A program made the translations under genes and the position numbers. DNA of 64,000 nt from Streptomyces sp. NBC_01717 (GTDB lineage: Bacteria > Actinomycetota > Actinomycetes > Streptomycetales > Streptomycetaceae). Under the pieces are notes generated by a model. The model was not told the DNA's origin and did not search any database. It was given only the letters and a program-made list of their open reading frames with translations. The stretch spans positions 124,001 through 188,000 of the forward strand of contig NZ_CP109178.1 in the NCBI RefSeq assembly GCF_036248255.1, written 5' to 3'. Position 1 is the first letter of the stretch. The number at the start of each line of letters is the position of its first letter. Shown piece by piece: positions 7,093-15,702 of the stretch.

Positions 7093-9085
7093 CCGGAAGG
7101 ACCGGCGTGGCCGGCCGTGGGATCCGCAGCGGCTGCCGCTCCGCAAGAGCCTGCTCGGGCGGCTGCTTGCCGTATCGGTACTGGTGGCGGCCTGTTCGGT
7201 GGCGGCGACCGCGTGGCTCGCCGTCCAGACCACCTCCGGCGCGATCAAGCAGGAGCAGGGCCAGAACCTGACCGCCGACGCCCGGATCTACAACGAACTG
7301 CTCGGCTTCGCGGCGGGCCACCCCCGATGGGACGACGTCGGGGCGACGGTGCGTGATCTGGCCCGTCAGTCGGATCGCCGGATCGCGCTGACCACCCAGA
7401 ACCGGGAGGTCATCGCCGACTCCGCGGCCGGGTCCTCGCCGCCGGCGTTGCCCACGCAGGCCTCCGCGATCGTCGACCCGCTGTCCGTGGACACCGCGCT
7501 CGCGGCGCAGACCGCCGGTAGGAGCGACACAGCGGCGGACCGCGTCGATCCGCGGGCCGTCGGGCCGTTCCGGCTGCCGGCGGCGGAACGTACGCGGTTG
7601 CGCCGCGCCGCCGACGAAGTCGTGTCGTGCCTCAATGACGTAGGGATCGCCTCGGACGTCGTCGAGGGGCCGAGCGGGCGCCCTCGCATCCAGATCGTGG
7701 GCAACGATCCCGACCGCATCCTGGGCACCAGATGCAGCACCGACGCACTGGACGAGCCCACCAGGACCGAGAAGAAGGCGCTCGGCACGCTCAACAAGCT
7801 GGCCAATGCCTGTCTGGACCGGCAGGGCCGGACGGTCGTCCACCTGCGGCTGGACCTCTCCTGGGACCAGGGAAGCAAGCCGGAGCCGAGCGCGGCACCG
7901 GTGCGCCGGTCCTCCGCCCCCACACCCGTACCGGCCGTCCGGAGCAGTGACGCCGACCGGGCCATCGCGTCGTGCGTGGGCACCGCCCGCCACGAGCAGT
8001 TGAGCTCGTATGTCGCCTCGCCCGCGCTGCTGTTCATCGGGGACGCGAACGGCGCCACTGTGCCCGGTTTCGACCTCTCCCCGGCGAACACTGCTCGGAT
8101 CGCAGGCGTCGCCGCCCTCGTCCTCGCCCTCACCGTCGGTGCTTCGGTGCTGGCCGGGGCCCGGCTCGTACGTCCGCTGCGGGCGCTCACGGGGGCCGCC
8201 CAGCGGATGCGGGACGGTGAGGAATCGGCGGCCGTACTGGTCGCCGATGACAACGAGATCGGGCGCCTGGCCGCGGCCTTCAACGACATGACGGCGCACC
8301 GTGCGCGCCTCGAGGAACAGCGGAAGATGATGGTCAGCGATGTCGCCCACGAGCTGCGTACCCCGCTGAGCAACATCCGCGGCTGGCTGGAGGCCGCACA
8401 GGACGGTCTGGCCGACCCCGAACCGGCGTTCATCTCCTCGCTCCTGGAGGAAGCGGTCCAGCTGCAGCACATCATCGACGACCTCCAGGACCTGGCCGCG
8501 GCCGACGCGGGCGCGCTGCGTCTGCACCCGGAGCCGGTACGGATCCTCGATCTCCTCGGACAGATCACCGCGGCGCACCGGGCCCGGGCCGAAACGGCCG
8601 GTGTCACCCTGGTGGTGCGCAAGCCGCTGCCCGGATCCCCGCCCCCCGAACTGACCGCCGACCCGGTGCGACTGCGGCAGGCCATCGACAACCTCGTGTC
8701 CAACGCGGTGCGTCACACGCCGTCGGGGGGACGTGTGACCCTGTGCGTGTACGGCACCGAGTCGGATGACGAGGTGGTCGTGGACGTCGCCGACACGGGC
8801 ACCGGTATCTCGGCCGAGGACCTCCCGTACGTCTTCGACCGCTTCTGGCGAGCCGAGAAGTCCCGGAACCGCCGCACCGGTGGCAGCGGTCTCGGCCTGG
8901 CGATCGTCAGGAAGCTCGCCGAGGCGCATGGTGGCGGCGCGAGCGCGGTGAGTACGCAAGGGGAAGGCTCGGTCTTCACGCTACGGCTGCCGGCAGGCCG
9001 GGCAGCAAGCGAGCCGGTGCAGGTCCCGGGCCGGCGACCAGAGAGCGCGGACCGTCGGGGATCGTCCACCGGTCATCCGGGCTGA
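7079..9085 (+). CDS. Membrane sensor histidine kinase
   Basis: A 668-residue kinase starting at GTG 7079. One membrane helix lies near residues 30-48, then a long extracytoplasmic sensor of about 280 residues with a Ser/Pro linker, and a second helix near 337-357. HAMP follows (358-410), then the phosphoacceptor H424 in DVAHELRTPLSN. The ATPase domain has the N-box NLVSNAVRHT (N538), DTGTGIS and GGSGLGLAIV. The partner regulator overlaps upstream. The sensor region has two cysteines (VVSCLND, TRCSTD) and more near IASCVGT, so redox or cell-envelope sensing is possible, but no ligand can be assigned. Confidence 0.92.
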   Translation: MPRRSRKDRRGRPWDPQRLPLRKSLLGRLLAVSVLVAACSVAATAWLAVQTTSGAIKQEQGQNLTADARIYNELLGFAAGHPRWDDVGATVRDLARQSDRRIALTTQNREVIADSAAGSSPPALPTQASAIVDPLSVDTALAAQTAGRSDTAADRVDPRAVGPFRLPAAERTRLRRAADEVVSCLNDVGIASDVVEGPSGRPRIQIVGNDPDRILGTRCSTDALDEPTRTEKKALGTLNKLANACLDRQGRTVVHLRLDLSWDQGSKPEPSAAPVRRSSAPTPVPAVRSSDADRAIASCVGTARHEQLSSYVASPALLFIGDANGATVPGFDLSPANTARIAGVAALVLALTVGASVLAGARLVRPLRALTGAAQRMRDGEESAAVLVADDNEIGRLAAAFNDMTAHRARLEEQRKMMVSDVAHELRTPLSNIRGWLEAAQDGLADPEPAFISSLLEEAVQLQHIIDDLQDLAAADAGALRLHPEPVRILDLLGQITAAHRARAETAGVTLVVRKPLPGSPPPELTADPVRLRQAIDNLVSNAVRHTPSGGRVTLCVYGTESDDEVVVDVADTGTGISAEDLPYVFDRFWRAEKSRNRRTGGSGLGLAIVRKLAEAHGGGASAVSTQGEGSVFTLRLPAGRAASEPVQVPGRRPESADRRGSSTGHPG

Positions 9086-9208
9086 TGCGATGACCACAGC
9101 GCTCTGACAGCTTCTTCACAAGGTCCCGCCAGGCTGACGGCATGTCCGGCGCCTGGTGCGAATCGGCGTCCAGGCACCACCAAAGCCGGGCTGGAACTGG
9201 AGCCACGT

Positions 9209-9646
9209 ATGTCCCACCGTCCCCGAATGTCCTTGCGGACCGCCGTCCTGACCGCTGTCGCGGCGGGCGCGGTACTCGTCCCGTCGGCCACAGCCGTCGC
9301 ATCGGTCGCCTCCGACGCAAAGCCCAAGCCCTCGGTGGCCGCCACCGAGCGGACCCCGGCGCCCGCCAGGGGAACCGATGCGAGCAAGCCCACCCGGGGC
9401 GAGGCGCCGTCGGCGGCGCCCCGTGGCAGCGTGGCCGCGGGCGACCGGCCCAGTGCGGTCCCGGCCCGTCCCTCGAAGCGCGACTCCGCCGAGCCCCGTG
9501 GCGCGGTGGCCGCGGGCGAGCGCCCGTTGGGAACGACGAGCGGCAACACCACTGCCCTGGCGGGCTCGGCCGCTGCCGCGTTCGTCCTGGCGGGCGCGGG
9601 CACCCTCGTACTGCGCCGCCGCGCGGCCGCGCACCGCAACAGCTGA
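9209..9646 (+). CDS. Secreted Ala/Pro-rich protein with C-terminal membrane anchor
   Basis: A 145-residue protein with a signal peptide (MSHRPRMSLRTAVLTAVAAG, cleavage near ATAVAS), a low-complexity Pro/Ala/Lys middle containing two RG-VAAG(D/E)RP repeats, then GTTSGNTT, a hydrophobic helix (ALAGSAAAAFVLAGAGTLVL) and an RRRAAAHRNS tail. This is the architecture of a sortase substrate, but no LPxTG or LAxTG box is visible. The gene lies 75 bp upstream of a sortase gene, with a strong hairpin between them. Confidence 0.7.
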   Translation: MSHRPRMSLRTAVLTAVAAGAVLVPSATAVASVASDAKPKPSVAATERTPAPARGTDASKPTRGEAPSAAPRGSVAAGDRPSAVPARPSKRDSAEPRGAVAAGERPLGTTSGNTTALAGSAAAAFVLAGAGTLVLRRRAAAHRNS

Positions 9647-9653
9647 CCACCAG

Positions 9654-9685
9654 CAGTGGCGCCGCCCTCAGGGGCGGCGCCACTG
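9654..9685 (+). terminator. Perfect 14-bp hairpin between surface protein and sortase
   Basis: CAGTGGCGCCGCCC (9654-9667) and GGGCGGCGCCACTG (9672-9685) pair perfectly around a TCAG loop, 8 bp after the upstream stop. It is likely a terminator or attenuator that lowers sortase expression relative to its presumed substrate. Confidence 0.75.
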
Positions 9686-9721
9686 CCTGTTCCCGCACCT
9701 CCTCTCCGCACTGGAACCCAC

Positions 9722-10354
9722 ATGCCCCGTACGCACCACTGGCTGCGGCGATCCGCCGCACACCCGACTCACATCTGCCTAGCCCTCGTCCTCGCTCTCG
9801 CTCCACTCACCGGCTGCATCACCCACGCCGCGGAGGAACCAGCCCACACCCCCTCGCACCGCTCCGCCACCACACCGTCCGGCTCCTCCGTCACCCCCAG
9901 GGCCGAGCAACCCGCGGCTCCCACCCAAGTGGCCATCCCCTCGATCGGCGTGACGAGTTCCCTGATGCGACTCGGCCTCAATGCGGACGGCACCGTAGAA
10001 GTCCCACCGGCGGAAAAGGGCATGACAGCAGGCTGGTACACGGGAGGCGCGATCCCCGGCGAGCGCGGAGCAGCCGTGGTCATCGGGCACAACGACACCC
10101 GATTCGGCAGGGCCGTCTTCCACGATCTGAAGAAGATCGGCAAGGGCGCGGACATCGTCATCCGCAACGAGCGAGGTCAGGTGGCCCACTTCACCGTCAC
10201 CGGCACGGAATCCGTGAGCAAGAAGGCGTTCCCCACGAAGAAGGTGTACGGCGCGACCGACGACCGCGTCCTCCGCCTCATCACCTGCGACGGCGCATTC
10301 GACGCCCAGGGCCACCCGGTGGACAACCTCATCGTCTACGCGACGCTGCGCTGA
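9722..10354 (+). CDS. Class F-like sortase
   Basis: A 210-residue sortase; the ATG at 9722 is preferred over the 9656 ATG because the latter lies in the hairpin region. It has an N-terminal membrane helix ending ALAPLTGC, which resembles a lipobox, so it could be lipid-anchored. The sortase fold follows with catalytic H123 in VVIGHNDT, C189 in LRLITCDG and a downstream DNLIVYATLR strand. It probably joins surface proteins to the peptidoglycan or acts as a housekeeping-independent sortase. The upstream surface protein is the obvious substrate by position, though it lacks a known sorting motif. Confidence 0.85.
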   Translation: MPRTHHWLRRSAAHPTHICLALVLALAPLTGCITHAAEEPAHTPSHRSATTPSGSSVTPRAEQPAAPTQVAIPSIGVTSSLMRLGLNADGTVEVPPAEKGMTAGWYTGGAIPGERGAAVVIGHNDTRFGRAVFHDLKKIGKGADIVIRNERGQVAHFTVTGTESVSKKAFPTKKVYGATDDRVLRLITCDGAFDAQGHPVDNLIVYATLR

Positions 10355-10539
10355 GGCGCCTCCACAGCCGTTGGTACGCCGATGGAAGGACTCCCGACAT
10401 CCAACATCTACCCATGAATAACTCCCGCTGATTTGACGCGTGTTGCCCTCCGCCTACCCGTGCGGTCAAAGAAGCCGCCCCGCATGCGCGCCCGCATGGA
10501 GCCACTTCTTCAAACCGAGGCTGGAGCGGCGACAGCGTT

Positions 10540-10820
10540 CACTCACCCCGCTGACCCTGACCCAGTGGTGGTGGCCTGGGCTACTTCGCCGAGCGTCTCC
10601 AAGCCGGTCAGGCCATCGGGGCCACCTTCGCTGAGAGCGGTGGGCTGCTCTGGGGCCGAGAAGGCTGCCCACGTCGGGTACGAGCTGTGCAGCCGGTACA
10701 TCTCGGTGCAGGACCACAGGCCACTGCCACCACGACCAGGGTCTCCGCAGTGAAGTCGACCCGCTCCAACCGCACATCGATATCCGGGAACAGCGCATCT
10801 TCTAGCGAGCAGACCCCCAC
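10540..10820 (-). pseudogene. ISL3-family transposase N-terminal remnant
   Basis: The minus strand has LEDALFPDIDVRLERVDF, then VVVAVACGPAPRCTGC and, in a shifted frame, YRLHSSYPTW. These match the N-terminus of ISL3 transposases, including the complete copy at 24.8-26.4 kb (LEELLFPSIAD, CIGC, RVHSSYLRY). The zinc-finger half is kept, the catalytic part is gone. This remnant fills most of the 600-bp gap after the sortase; nothing else is recognisable in 10355-10885. Confidence 0.55.
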
Positions 10821-10885
10821 AGCTGAGAGATCCCCTGGCGAAACGTTCCCGCACACAGTCCACCGACCTGGGGATTCACAGAACT

Positions 10886-10922
10886 CCGCCCCGCCGGTGA
10901 CCTGTGGTTTCCGGCGGGGCGG
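10886..10922 (-). terminator. Terminator hairpin of the NlpC/P60 gene
   Basis: CCGCCCCGCCGG (10886-10897) and CCGGCGGGGCGG (10911-10922) form a perfect 12-bp stem with a 13-nt loop, 43 bp past the stop of the minus-strand NlpC/P60 gene. Confidence 0.7.
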
Positions 10923-10964
10923 ACAGTCAGTGCGGGGCCCGGGAATTCGCCCGTTCGGGCTTGA

Positions 10965-11990
10965 TCAGATGCGCACCGCGGCCTGGAAGCTGCCGATGGT
11001 GTTCATCGACTCGTAGCGGACGTAGGCGCCCGGGTGCGGGGCGTGCAGCACGGTGTTGTTGCCCGCGTAGAGGCCCACGTGAGTGGTGTTGTTGAAGAAG
11101 ACCAGGTCGCCCGGCTTCAGCTGGCTGCGCGCGATCCGGGTGCCCTGGTTGATCTGGGTGTACGTGGTGCGGGTGATCTGGGCGCCGGCCTGGGCGTAGG
11201 CCCACTGGGTCAGGCCCGAGCAGTCGAAGGAGCCGGGACCCGTGGCGGAGCGGACATACGGCATACCCACCCGGGTGTCGGCGGCCTGTAGGGCGGCGGC
11301 GCCGAGGGCGGAGGCGGGGACCTCGTTGCCCAGATCGACCCGGTCACCGGCAGCGCGGCTGGCACGCAGGTCGTCCTGGCGCATCTTGTTGCGCTCGGCG
11401 ACGGTGAGAGTATTGAGCACCTCGCGGGCCTCGGCGAGCTTGGCCTGCTGTTTCTTCTTCTTCTCGCCGAGCGTCTTGCGGACGTCCGCGAGGTCGCTCA
11501 GCTTGTCCTGGGCTTCCTTGCGCTGCTGCGCGAGGGCCCGCTGCTTCTCCTGGATCTTCTCCAGCGACTCAGCCTGCTTGGCCGTCAACTGATCGAGCGC
11601 GGAGGCCTGTTCAAGGAAGCTGTCCGGGTCTGAGGCGAGGAAGAGCTGCACGGAGGGATCGATGCCTCCGGAGCGGTACTGCGCGGCGGCGAGGGAACCG
11701 AGGCCGGAGCGGAGGTTGTTGAGTTCCTGCTGACCGCGGGCCACCTTGTCCTGGATCGCGCCGATCTGCTTCTGGAGCTTCTCCTGCTTCTCCTTGGCCA
11801 GGCTGTGCTGCTCGGTGGCCTCCTCCGCCTCGTGGTAGAGCTTGTCGACCTTCGCCTTGACCTCGCTCCTGGTCGGCTTGGGGTCGGCGTGGGCGGCCTG
11901 GGAGGTCAGGGCAACGGCCGCAGCGGCGGTTGCGGTGAGCACGGTCACGCGGGTACGGCTCGGCTGCTTGGGACGACGGTGGGACGCCAC
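10965..11990 (-). CDS. NlpC/P60 cell-wall hydrolase with coiled-coil N-domain
   Basis: A 341-residue secreted endopeptidase. Start taken at GTG 11990 (VASHRRPKQPSRTRV) because it directly precedes a signal peptide (TVLTATAAAAVALTSQAAHA) and follows the riboswitch; the longer frame to 12161 would run through the riboswitch. Residues 45-215 form a long coiled coil, as in RipA-type hydrolases. The C-terminal NlpC/P60 domain has catalytic Cys in SFDCSGLTQW and His in HVGLYAG and LHAPHPG. Such enzymes cleave stem peptides of peptidoglycan during growth or germination. Expression is probably set by c-di-AMP through the upstream leader. Confidence 0.9.
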   Translation of the reverse strand: MASHRRPKQPSRTRVTVLTATAAAAVALTSQAAHADPKPTRSEVKAKVDKLYHEAEEATEQHSLAKEKQEKLQKQIGAIQDKVARGQQELNNLRSGLGSLAAAQYRSGGIDPSVQLFLASDPDSFLEQASALDQLTAKQAESLEKIQEKQRALAQQRKEAQDKLSDLADVRKTLGEKKKKQQAKLAEAREVLNTLTVAERNKMRQDDLRASRAAGDRVDLGNEVPASALGAAALQAADTRVGMPYVRSATGPGSFDCSGLTQWAYAQAGAQITRTTYTQINQGTRIARSQLKPGDLVFFNNTTHVGLYAGNNTVLHAPHPGAYVRYESMNTIGSFQAAVRI

Positions 11991-11999
11991 GTAGGCGGG

Positions 12000-12140
12000 C
12001 TCCTTCTTCCTCGAGCCGCCTACCGGGCTATGAGGGGATGTAAATTCCCCGGCTCCGCGCACGTCACGGACTCGGCGGTTCCTTCGCCGCCACCCCGAAC
12101 GGGTGATCAATCGTGCGAAGGTTCGAGTCCCGACCCTAGT
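12000..12140 (-). promoter_or_regulatory. Probable ydaO-type c-di-AMP riboswitch
   Basis: The leader of the NlpC/P60 gene reads, on the minus strand, ACCGCCGAGTCCG, then GCGCGGAGCCGGGGAA, CATAGCCCGGTAGGCGGCTC and GGAAGAAGGAG. The order CCGAGTCCG, GGAGCCGGGG and GGTAGG-GGCTC is that of the ydaO/yuaA c-di-AMP riboswitch that often precedes cell-wall hydrolase genes in actinobacteria. The start codon follows about 10 bp after the last element. Confidence 0.75.
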
Positions 12141-12359
12141 GACCATCTTGTGATCATTCAAATCTTCATGGGAAGAATCTCGTCACAGGAGGTACATCTT
12201 TTACTCACATCACACTGGGTGTAGCGGCGACTTGACGGTCCGTTCCGTGATGTCCAGCAAGTCGCAACAAGTCTCGCTAGACGCGCGAACACTGCTTCAG
12301 GGGCAAGGCGGTCCGTCTCGAACGCCACCGCGCCGATGGCGAGACCGGCCGCACCGCCA

Positions 12360-12520
12360 AGGCGGCCACCCGCCGCTTCTTCGGCCCCGATCGCCGGTCC
12401 AGCTCGATCTCGGCGGCCTCCAACACCTCAGCCAAGCGGGCGACTTCCTCCCGCAGTCCCTCCACCCGCACACGGGCAACCGTCTCCCGCTCCTTCAGCA
12501 TTCCCAGCACCGACGCCACC
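12360..12520 (-). pseudogene. Coiled-coil IS-associated protein remnant
   Basis: The minus strand has VASVLGMLKERETVARVRVE and LREEVARLAEVLEAAEIELD, a coiled coil much like the N-terminus of the IS5-type passenger protein at 22.76 kb. Before and after it the frame is unnatural. The whole 12140-12760 stretch has no intact gene. Confidence 0.4.
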
Positions 12521-12763
12521 GCGCACCCCCTCGGCCGTGAAGCGGACACCAGATGCCGCACCCCTCCCTCACGTCGAGCGAAACCATGCCTGACCAGCAA
12601 GAATCAAACGATCACGTTCGGTTGAGATACGGCTTCTGAGACATCACAGCCTTGAGGTGACAGTCGGACACGCCGACGGCTGCCGGGCCTTCGGTCTGCC
12701 CTTCGCCGAGACCACCCTCGGCCTGGGCGCCGCATCGCGCAGCAGACGGCAGCACGTGGTTTC

Positions 12764-12985
12764 TCAGCCGGACTGCGAGATGCCCTGCACGAGCTGGTGC
12801 AGGACACTCAGAATTCCCTGACCAATGCCTGTCGGGGCAATCAACACCCCGAAGGCCAGCACGATGACCACGGTGAACTTCTCGTCCAGTCGGCTTCTGG
12901 CCTGTGTCCGACAGCGCAGCCGCAGGACGACAACGACTGCGAACAGTACCGCCACGTTGGTCGCCGGAACCCGACCAGTGGCCAC
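12764..12985 (-). CDS. Small two-helix membrane protein
   Basis: About 73 residues from a GTG at 12985. The first helix is NVAVLFAVVVVLRLR, then a basic loop RTQARSRLDEKF, then a second helix TVVIVLAFGVLIAPTGIGQG. A longer frame to 13129 has lower-quality sequence. The start is uncertain. The protein probably sits in the cytoplasmic membrane; function unknown. It is divergent from the ECF sigma factor gene. Confidence 0.45.
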   Translation of the reverse strand: MATGRVPATNVAVLFAVVVVLRLRCRTQARSRLDEKFTVVIVLAFGVLIAPTGIGQGILSVLHQLVQGISQSG

Positions 12986-13307
12986 GCTCCGCGGTGTCGG
13001 TGCAGGAGCTGAAGTGAAGTCCGTACGCCGGCACCGTTGGCCGTCGCAGTCCAGAAGAACGGTCCGTACCGTTGTCCAGCACGGCGTGCGCACCAGCCAC
13101 AACTCCATGCTCTCGCCACGCAGTATCAAAGGCGCCGGGGAACACGCCCGAGCGATCAGCGAGATACGGCCGCTGTTGGCTCAGCGGGGATTCCAGGCTC
13201 CGCTCGAGAAACGGTGCATGGGCGGGCGGGGAGAAGTCCGAACGCTCCGGCGCTCAGGCGACAAGTACCGGGTGAGACCGCCGACCGGTGGTCGAGAGGG
13301 AGGGCCC

Positions 13308-13916
13308 GTGAGCAAGAACGGGGACACTGGGGACACCCGGGACTTGACCGGGGCGGGGGACGCCGACTCGCTGGCGCGCTCCGCGCTCGACCCGGCCGCT
13401 TTCGAGCCGCTGGTAACGCGGCACTCCACCGCCCTGCACGGCTACTTCGCCCGCCGCGCACCCGTCGCCGCCGACGACCTGCTCGCCGAGCTGTGGCTCC
13501 AGGCGTACGCCGCTAGACGGAACTTCGATCCGGCGCGCGGCTCGGCCCGTGCCTGGCTGTTCGGTGTGGCCAGGAACGTACTGTCCGCGCACTGGCGCAG
13601 GCTCGCCCAGGACCGTCCGGGGCTGCCGCCCGGCGATGCGGACGTCATGGACTGGGCAGCCGTCGACGACCGGCTCGACGCATCCGCACTCGCGCCCGAG
13701 CTCCGCCGCGCCATCAGCGGACTGCCCCACGACGAAAAGGAGTTGTTGCTGCTGATCGCCTGGGAGCAGCTCACCCCGACGGAGGCGGCCGCGGTGGTCG
13801 GCATCCCCGCGGGCACCGCACGTTCGCGGCTGCACCGTGCCCGCGGCCGACTGCGGGCGCACGCGGCGCTCGCCCCGGCCAAGACCCGCATCCGGCTGAC
13901 TGGAGACCTGGCATGA
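13308..13916 (+). CDS. ECF RNA polymerase sigma factor
   Basis: A 202-residue ECF sigma factor starting at GTG 13308 after a GAGGGAGGG ribosome site. Region 2 spans about 40-95 (LHGYFARR, DDLLAELWLQAYAARRNFD, ARAWLFGVARNVLSAHWRR). Region 4 spans about 125-180 (ISGLPHDEKELLLLIAWEQL, TPTEAAAVVGIPAGTARSRL). The frame is open far upstream but lacks coding quality there. Its stop overlaps the next start as ATGA, so it is co-translated with a membrane protein that is probably its regulator. Confidence 0.9.
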   Translation: MSKNGDTGDTRDLTGAGDADSLARSALDPAAFEPLVTRHSTALHGYFARRAPVAADDLLAELWLQAYAARRNFDPARGSARAWLFGVARNVLSAHWRRLAQDRPGLPPGDADVMDWAAVDDRLDASALAPELRRAISGLPHDEKELLLLIAWEQLTPTEAAAVVGIPAGTARSRLHRARGRLRAHAALAPAKTRIRLTGDLA

Positions 13917-14839
13917 CCGACAACGCACAGTCCCACGGCTCCATCGACGTGCTCGACTTCCCGGGCGCGGACGACCTGATCGCGGCGGGACGCGTCGAGC
14001 CGCCCTCGGCCCAGGTGGTGGAAGCGGCCCGCGCCCAGGTTTCGGCGGGCCCCGTCGTCGTACCCCTACAAGCGCCTCGGTGGAAGCAGTCCCGCAGCCG
14101 GCGTCTGCTCGTCGCGGCGGCAGCGGTCGCGGCGATCGCCGCGGGCGCGGTGGCGTATCCGGTGATCGGGGTCGGCGAGAGCAAGCCGCCGGCGTCCGCG
14201 TCCGCGGCGGAGTTCCTGAACAGGGTGGCGGCGACGGCCGCGGGCGCGTCGCAGACGGATGCGCCGTACTGGAAGGTGCACGTCGAGGTCGACAACGAGG
14301 ACGACGGCCAGCGTCAGTCGACTTCGTGGTTCGACCGTGAGGGGCACCTCTGGTTCCGGAACTCCGACGGGAGCATCGAGAAGCCGGGCCCCGGCGGCAA
14401 GTTGAAGGCCTGGCCGGTGGGCGACGAGTTCCTCACCTGGAAGCGGCTGGAGAGCCTGCCGACGGACCCGGACGCGCTGGAGAGGCGGCTCGGTGACGAT
14501 GTCTTCGGCAAGGTGTCGATCCTGCTCCAGGACGCCCCGCTCGCCCCGGAGGTGCGCGCGGCACTCTTCAAGATCATGGCAAGGACCGAGGGTGTGAAGC
14601 TCATCGGTCAGGTCGAGGACACCAAGGGCCGCAAGGGGACGGCTGTGGAGTTCACCCGTCGGCCGGGAGGGATGAAGGACCCGGCCACAGGCAGGAGGAC
14701 CACATTTCCACCCCGTACGACCCGACTCGTGATCGACTCGGAGTCGGGCAAGCTCCTGGAGTCGTACGACACGGCCAAGGGCATGCCGGACTCCCGCGCC
14801 ACCTACCTGGAAGTCGGCCCGGTCGACAAGATCGACTGA
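13913..14839 (+). CDS. CU044_5270-type membrane protein, putative sigma-factor partner
   Basis: A 308-residue protein with a cytoplasmic N-terminus, one membrane helix near residues 64-82 (LLVAAAAVAAIAAGAVAYPV) and an extracytoplasmic beta-rich domain (YWKVHVEVDN, WFDREGHLWFRNSD, TTRLVIDSESGKLLESYDT). This layout and the four-base ATGA overlap with an ECF sigma gene match the CU044_5270 family, whose members accompany ECF sigma factors. It may act as an anti-sigma factor, though no zinc-binding anti-sigma motif (HxxxCxxC) is present. Confidence 0.75.
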   Translation: MTDNAQSHGSIDVLDFPGADDLIAAGRVEPPSAQVVEAARAQVSAGPVVVPLQAPRWKQSRSRRLLVAAAAVAAIAAGAVAYPVIGVGESKPPASASAAEFLNRVAATAAGASQTDAPYWKVHVEVDNEDDGQRQSTSWFDREGHLWFRNSDGSIEKPGPGGKLKAWPVGDEFLTWKRLESLPTDPDALERRLGDDVFGKVSILLQDAPLAPEVRAALFKIMARTEGVKLIGQVEDTKGRKGTAVEFTRRPGGMKDPATGRRTTFPPRTTRLVIDSESGKLLESYDTAKGMPDSRATYLEVGPVDKID

Positions 14840-14864
14840 ACCACCGGACGGGGCCCGGGGCCCG

Positions 14865-14897
14865 CGGACGGGAGTGCGTGCACCCGCACCCCGTCCG
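14865..14897 (+). terminator. Hairpin after the sigma/partner operon
   Basis: CGGACGGG (14865-14872) pairs with CCCGTCCG (14890-14897), 25 bp past the operon's last stop, in a very GC-rich context. It probably terminates the sigma factor operon. Confidence 0.5.
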
Positions 14898-15348
14898 TGG
14901 GGCCCCCGCGGTGCCCATGTCAGGCTGGCCGTAGGGCCAACGCCCCTCCGGGCCATGAGTGCATCGAGGGCGGTGCACTGCATCGTCACCACAGCCACGC
15001 ATTGGAGTGCCGTACCCGGGACAGGGCGCGCGCATCGCGGCGCACAGCCGCGCTGCCGATGCGGTTCTGCCGGGACCGAGGCCGGCGCGACTGCCCGGCA
15101 AAGAAGCGGCGGCGCCCGGCGTCCTGGAGCCGCCGTCGTTGCATACGCAGCTCCTGCTTCCTCTGCGCCTGCGACTTCGGCGGCTTCGGAGGCCGGAGCG
15201 GAGGGCACAGGACGAGAGACGGCCCTTGGACGTGGGGGAACTGGAGCAGGTCTGGGGACCACCCTGAGCAGCGGGCGGGGAATTTCGGTTCGGAGAGCCT
15301 CAACACCCCGCCCGCACCGCTCCCGCGACACCTGCCACGCTCCACCCC

Positions 15349-15432
15349 AGCCGCCCCACCGTCCTGTCGTACGGCCTGGGCGCCGACAGCACGGCCGTCC
15401 TGCTGATGTTCCTTGCCGATCCGGCCGCGCCC
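15349..15432 (+). pseudogene. PP-loop-like fragment in a gene-free stretch
   Basis: A short plus-strand stretch reads SRPTVLSYGLGADSTAVLLM then FLADPAA and degrades. The SYG-G-DST pattern is that of PP-loop (PAPS-reductase-like) proteins common in actinobacterial phage and plasmid DNA. Only about 25 codons remain. The rest of 14900-15700 contains no gene I can support. Confidence 0.35.
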
Positions 15433-15702
15433 GACGCCGGCTCCCGCATGCCCGTCCGCGCGACGGCGTTCACCCGAAGCATGAGACCGGCGCGCGCGTC
15501 GAACGCGGCGGCCCGGCCGCGCTGCGAACGCGCGGCCGGACCGCATCCTTGGTCAGTGCCTGGTCAGCCATCGTGTGCACGCCGGGAATCGGCGTCCGGT
15601 GCGGCGCACGGCAGGCGCCGCCACTGCACCGGCCGGGAACCCGGGGAGTGCCGTGCCGAAGGCCGCAAGGCCGCGACGGGGCGAACCGCTGCTGTCCCGG
15701 CG

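Noticed and set aside
7022..8959. A 645-codon minus-strand frame opposite the sensor kinase
   Set aside because: The plus strand carries an unmistakable kinase; the antisense frame has only Arg/Gly-rich sequence.
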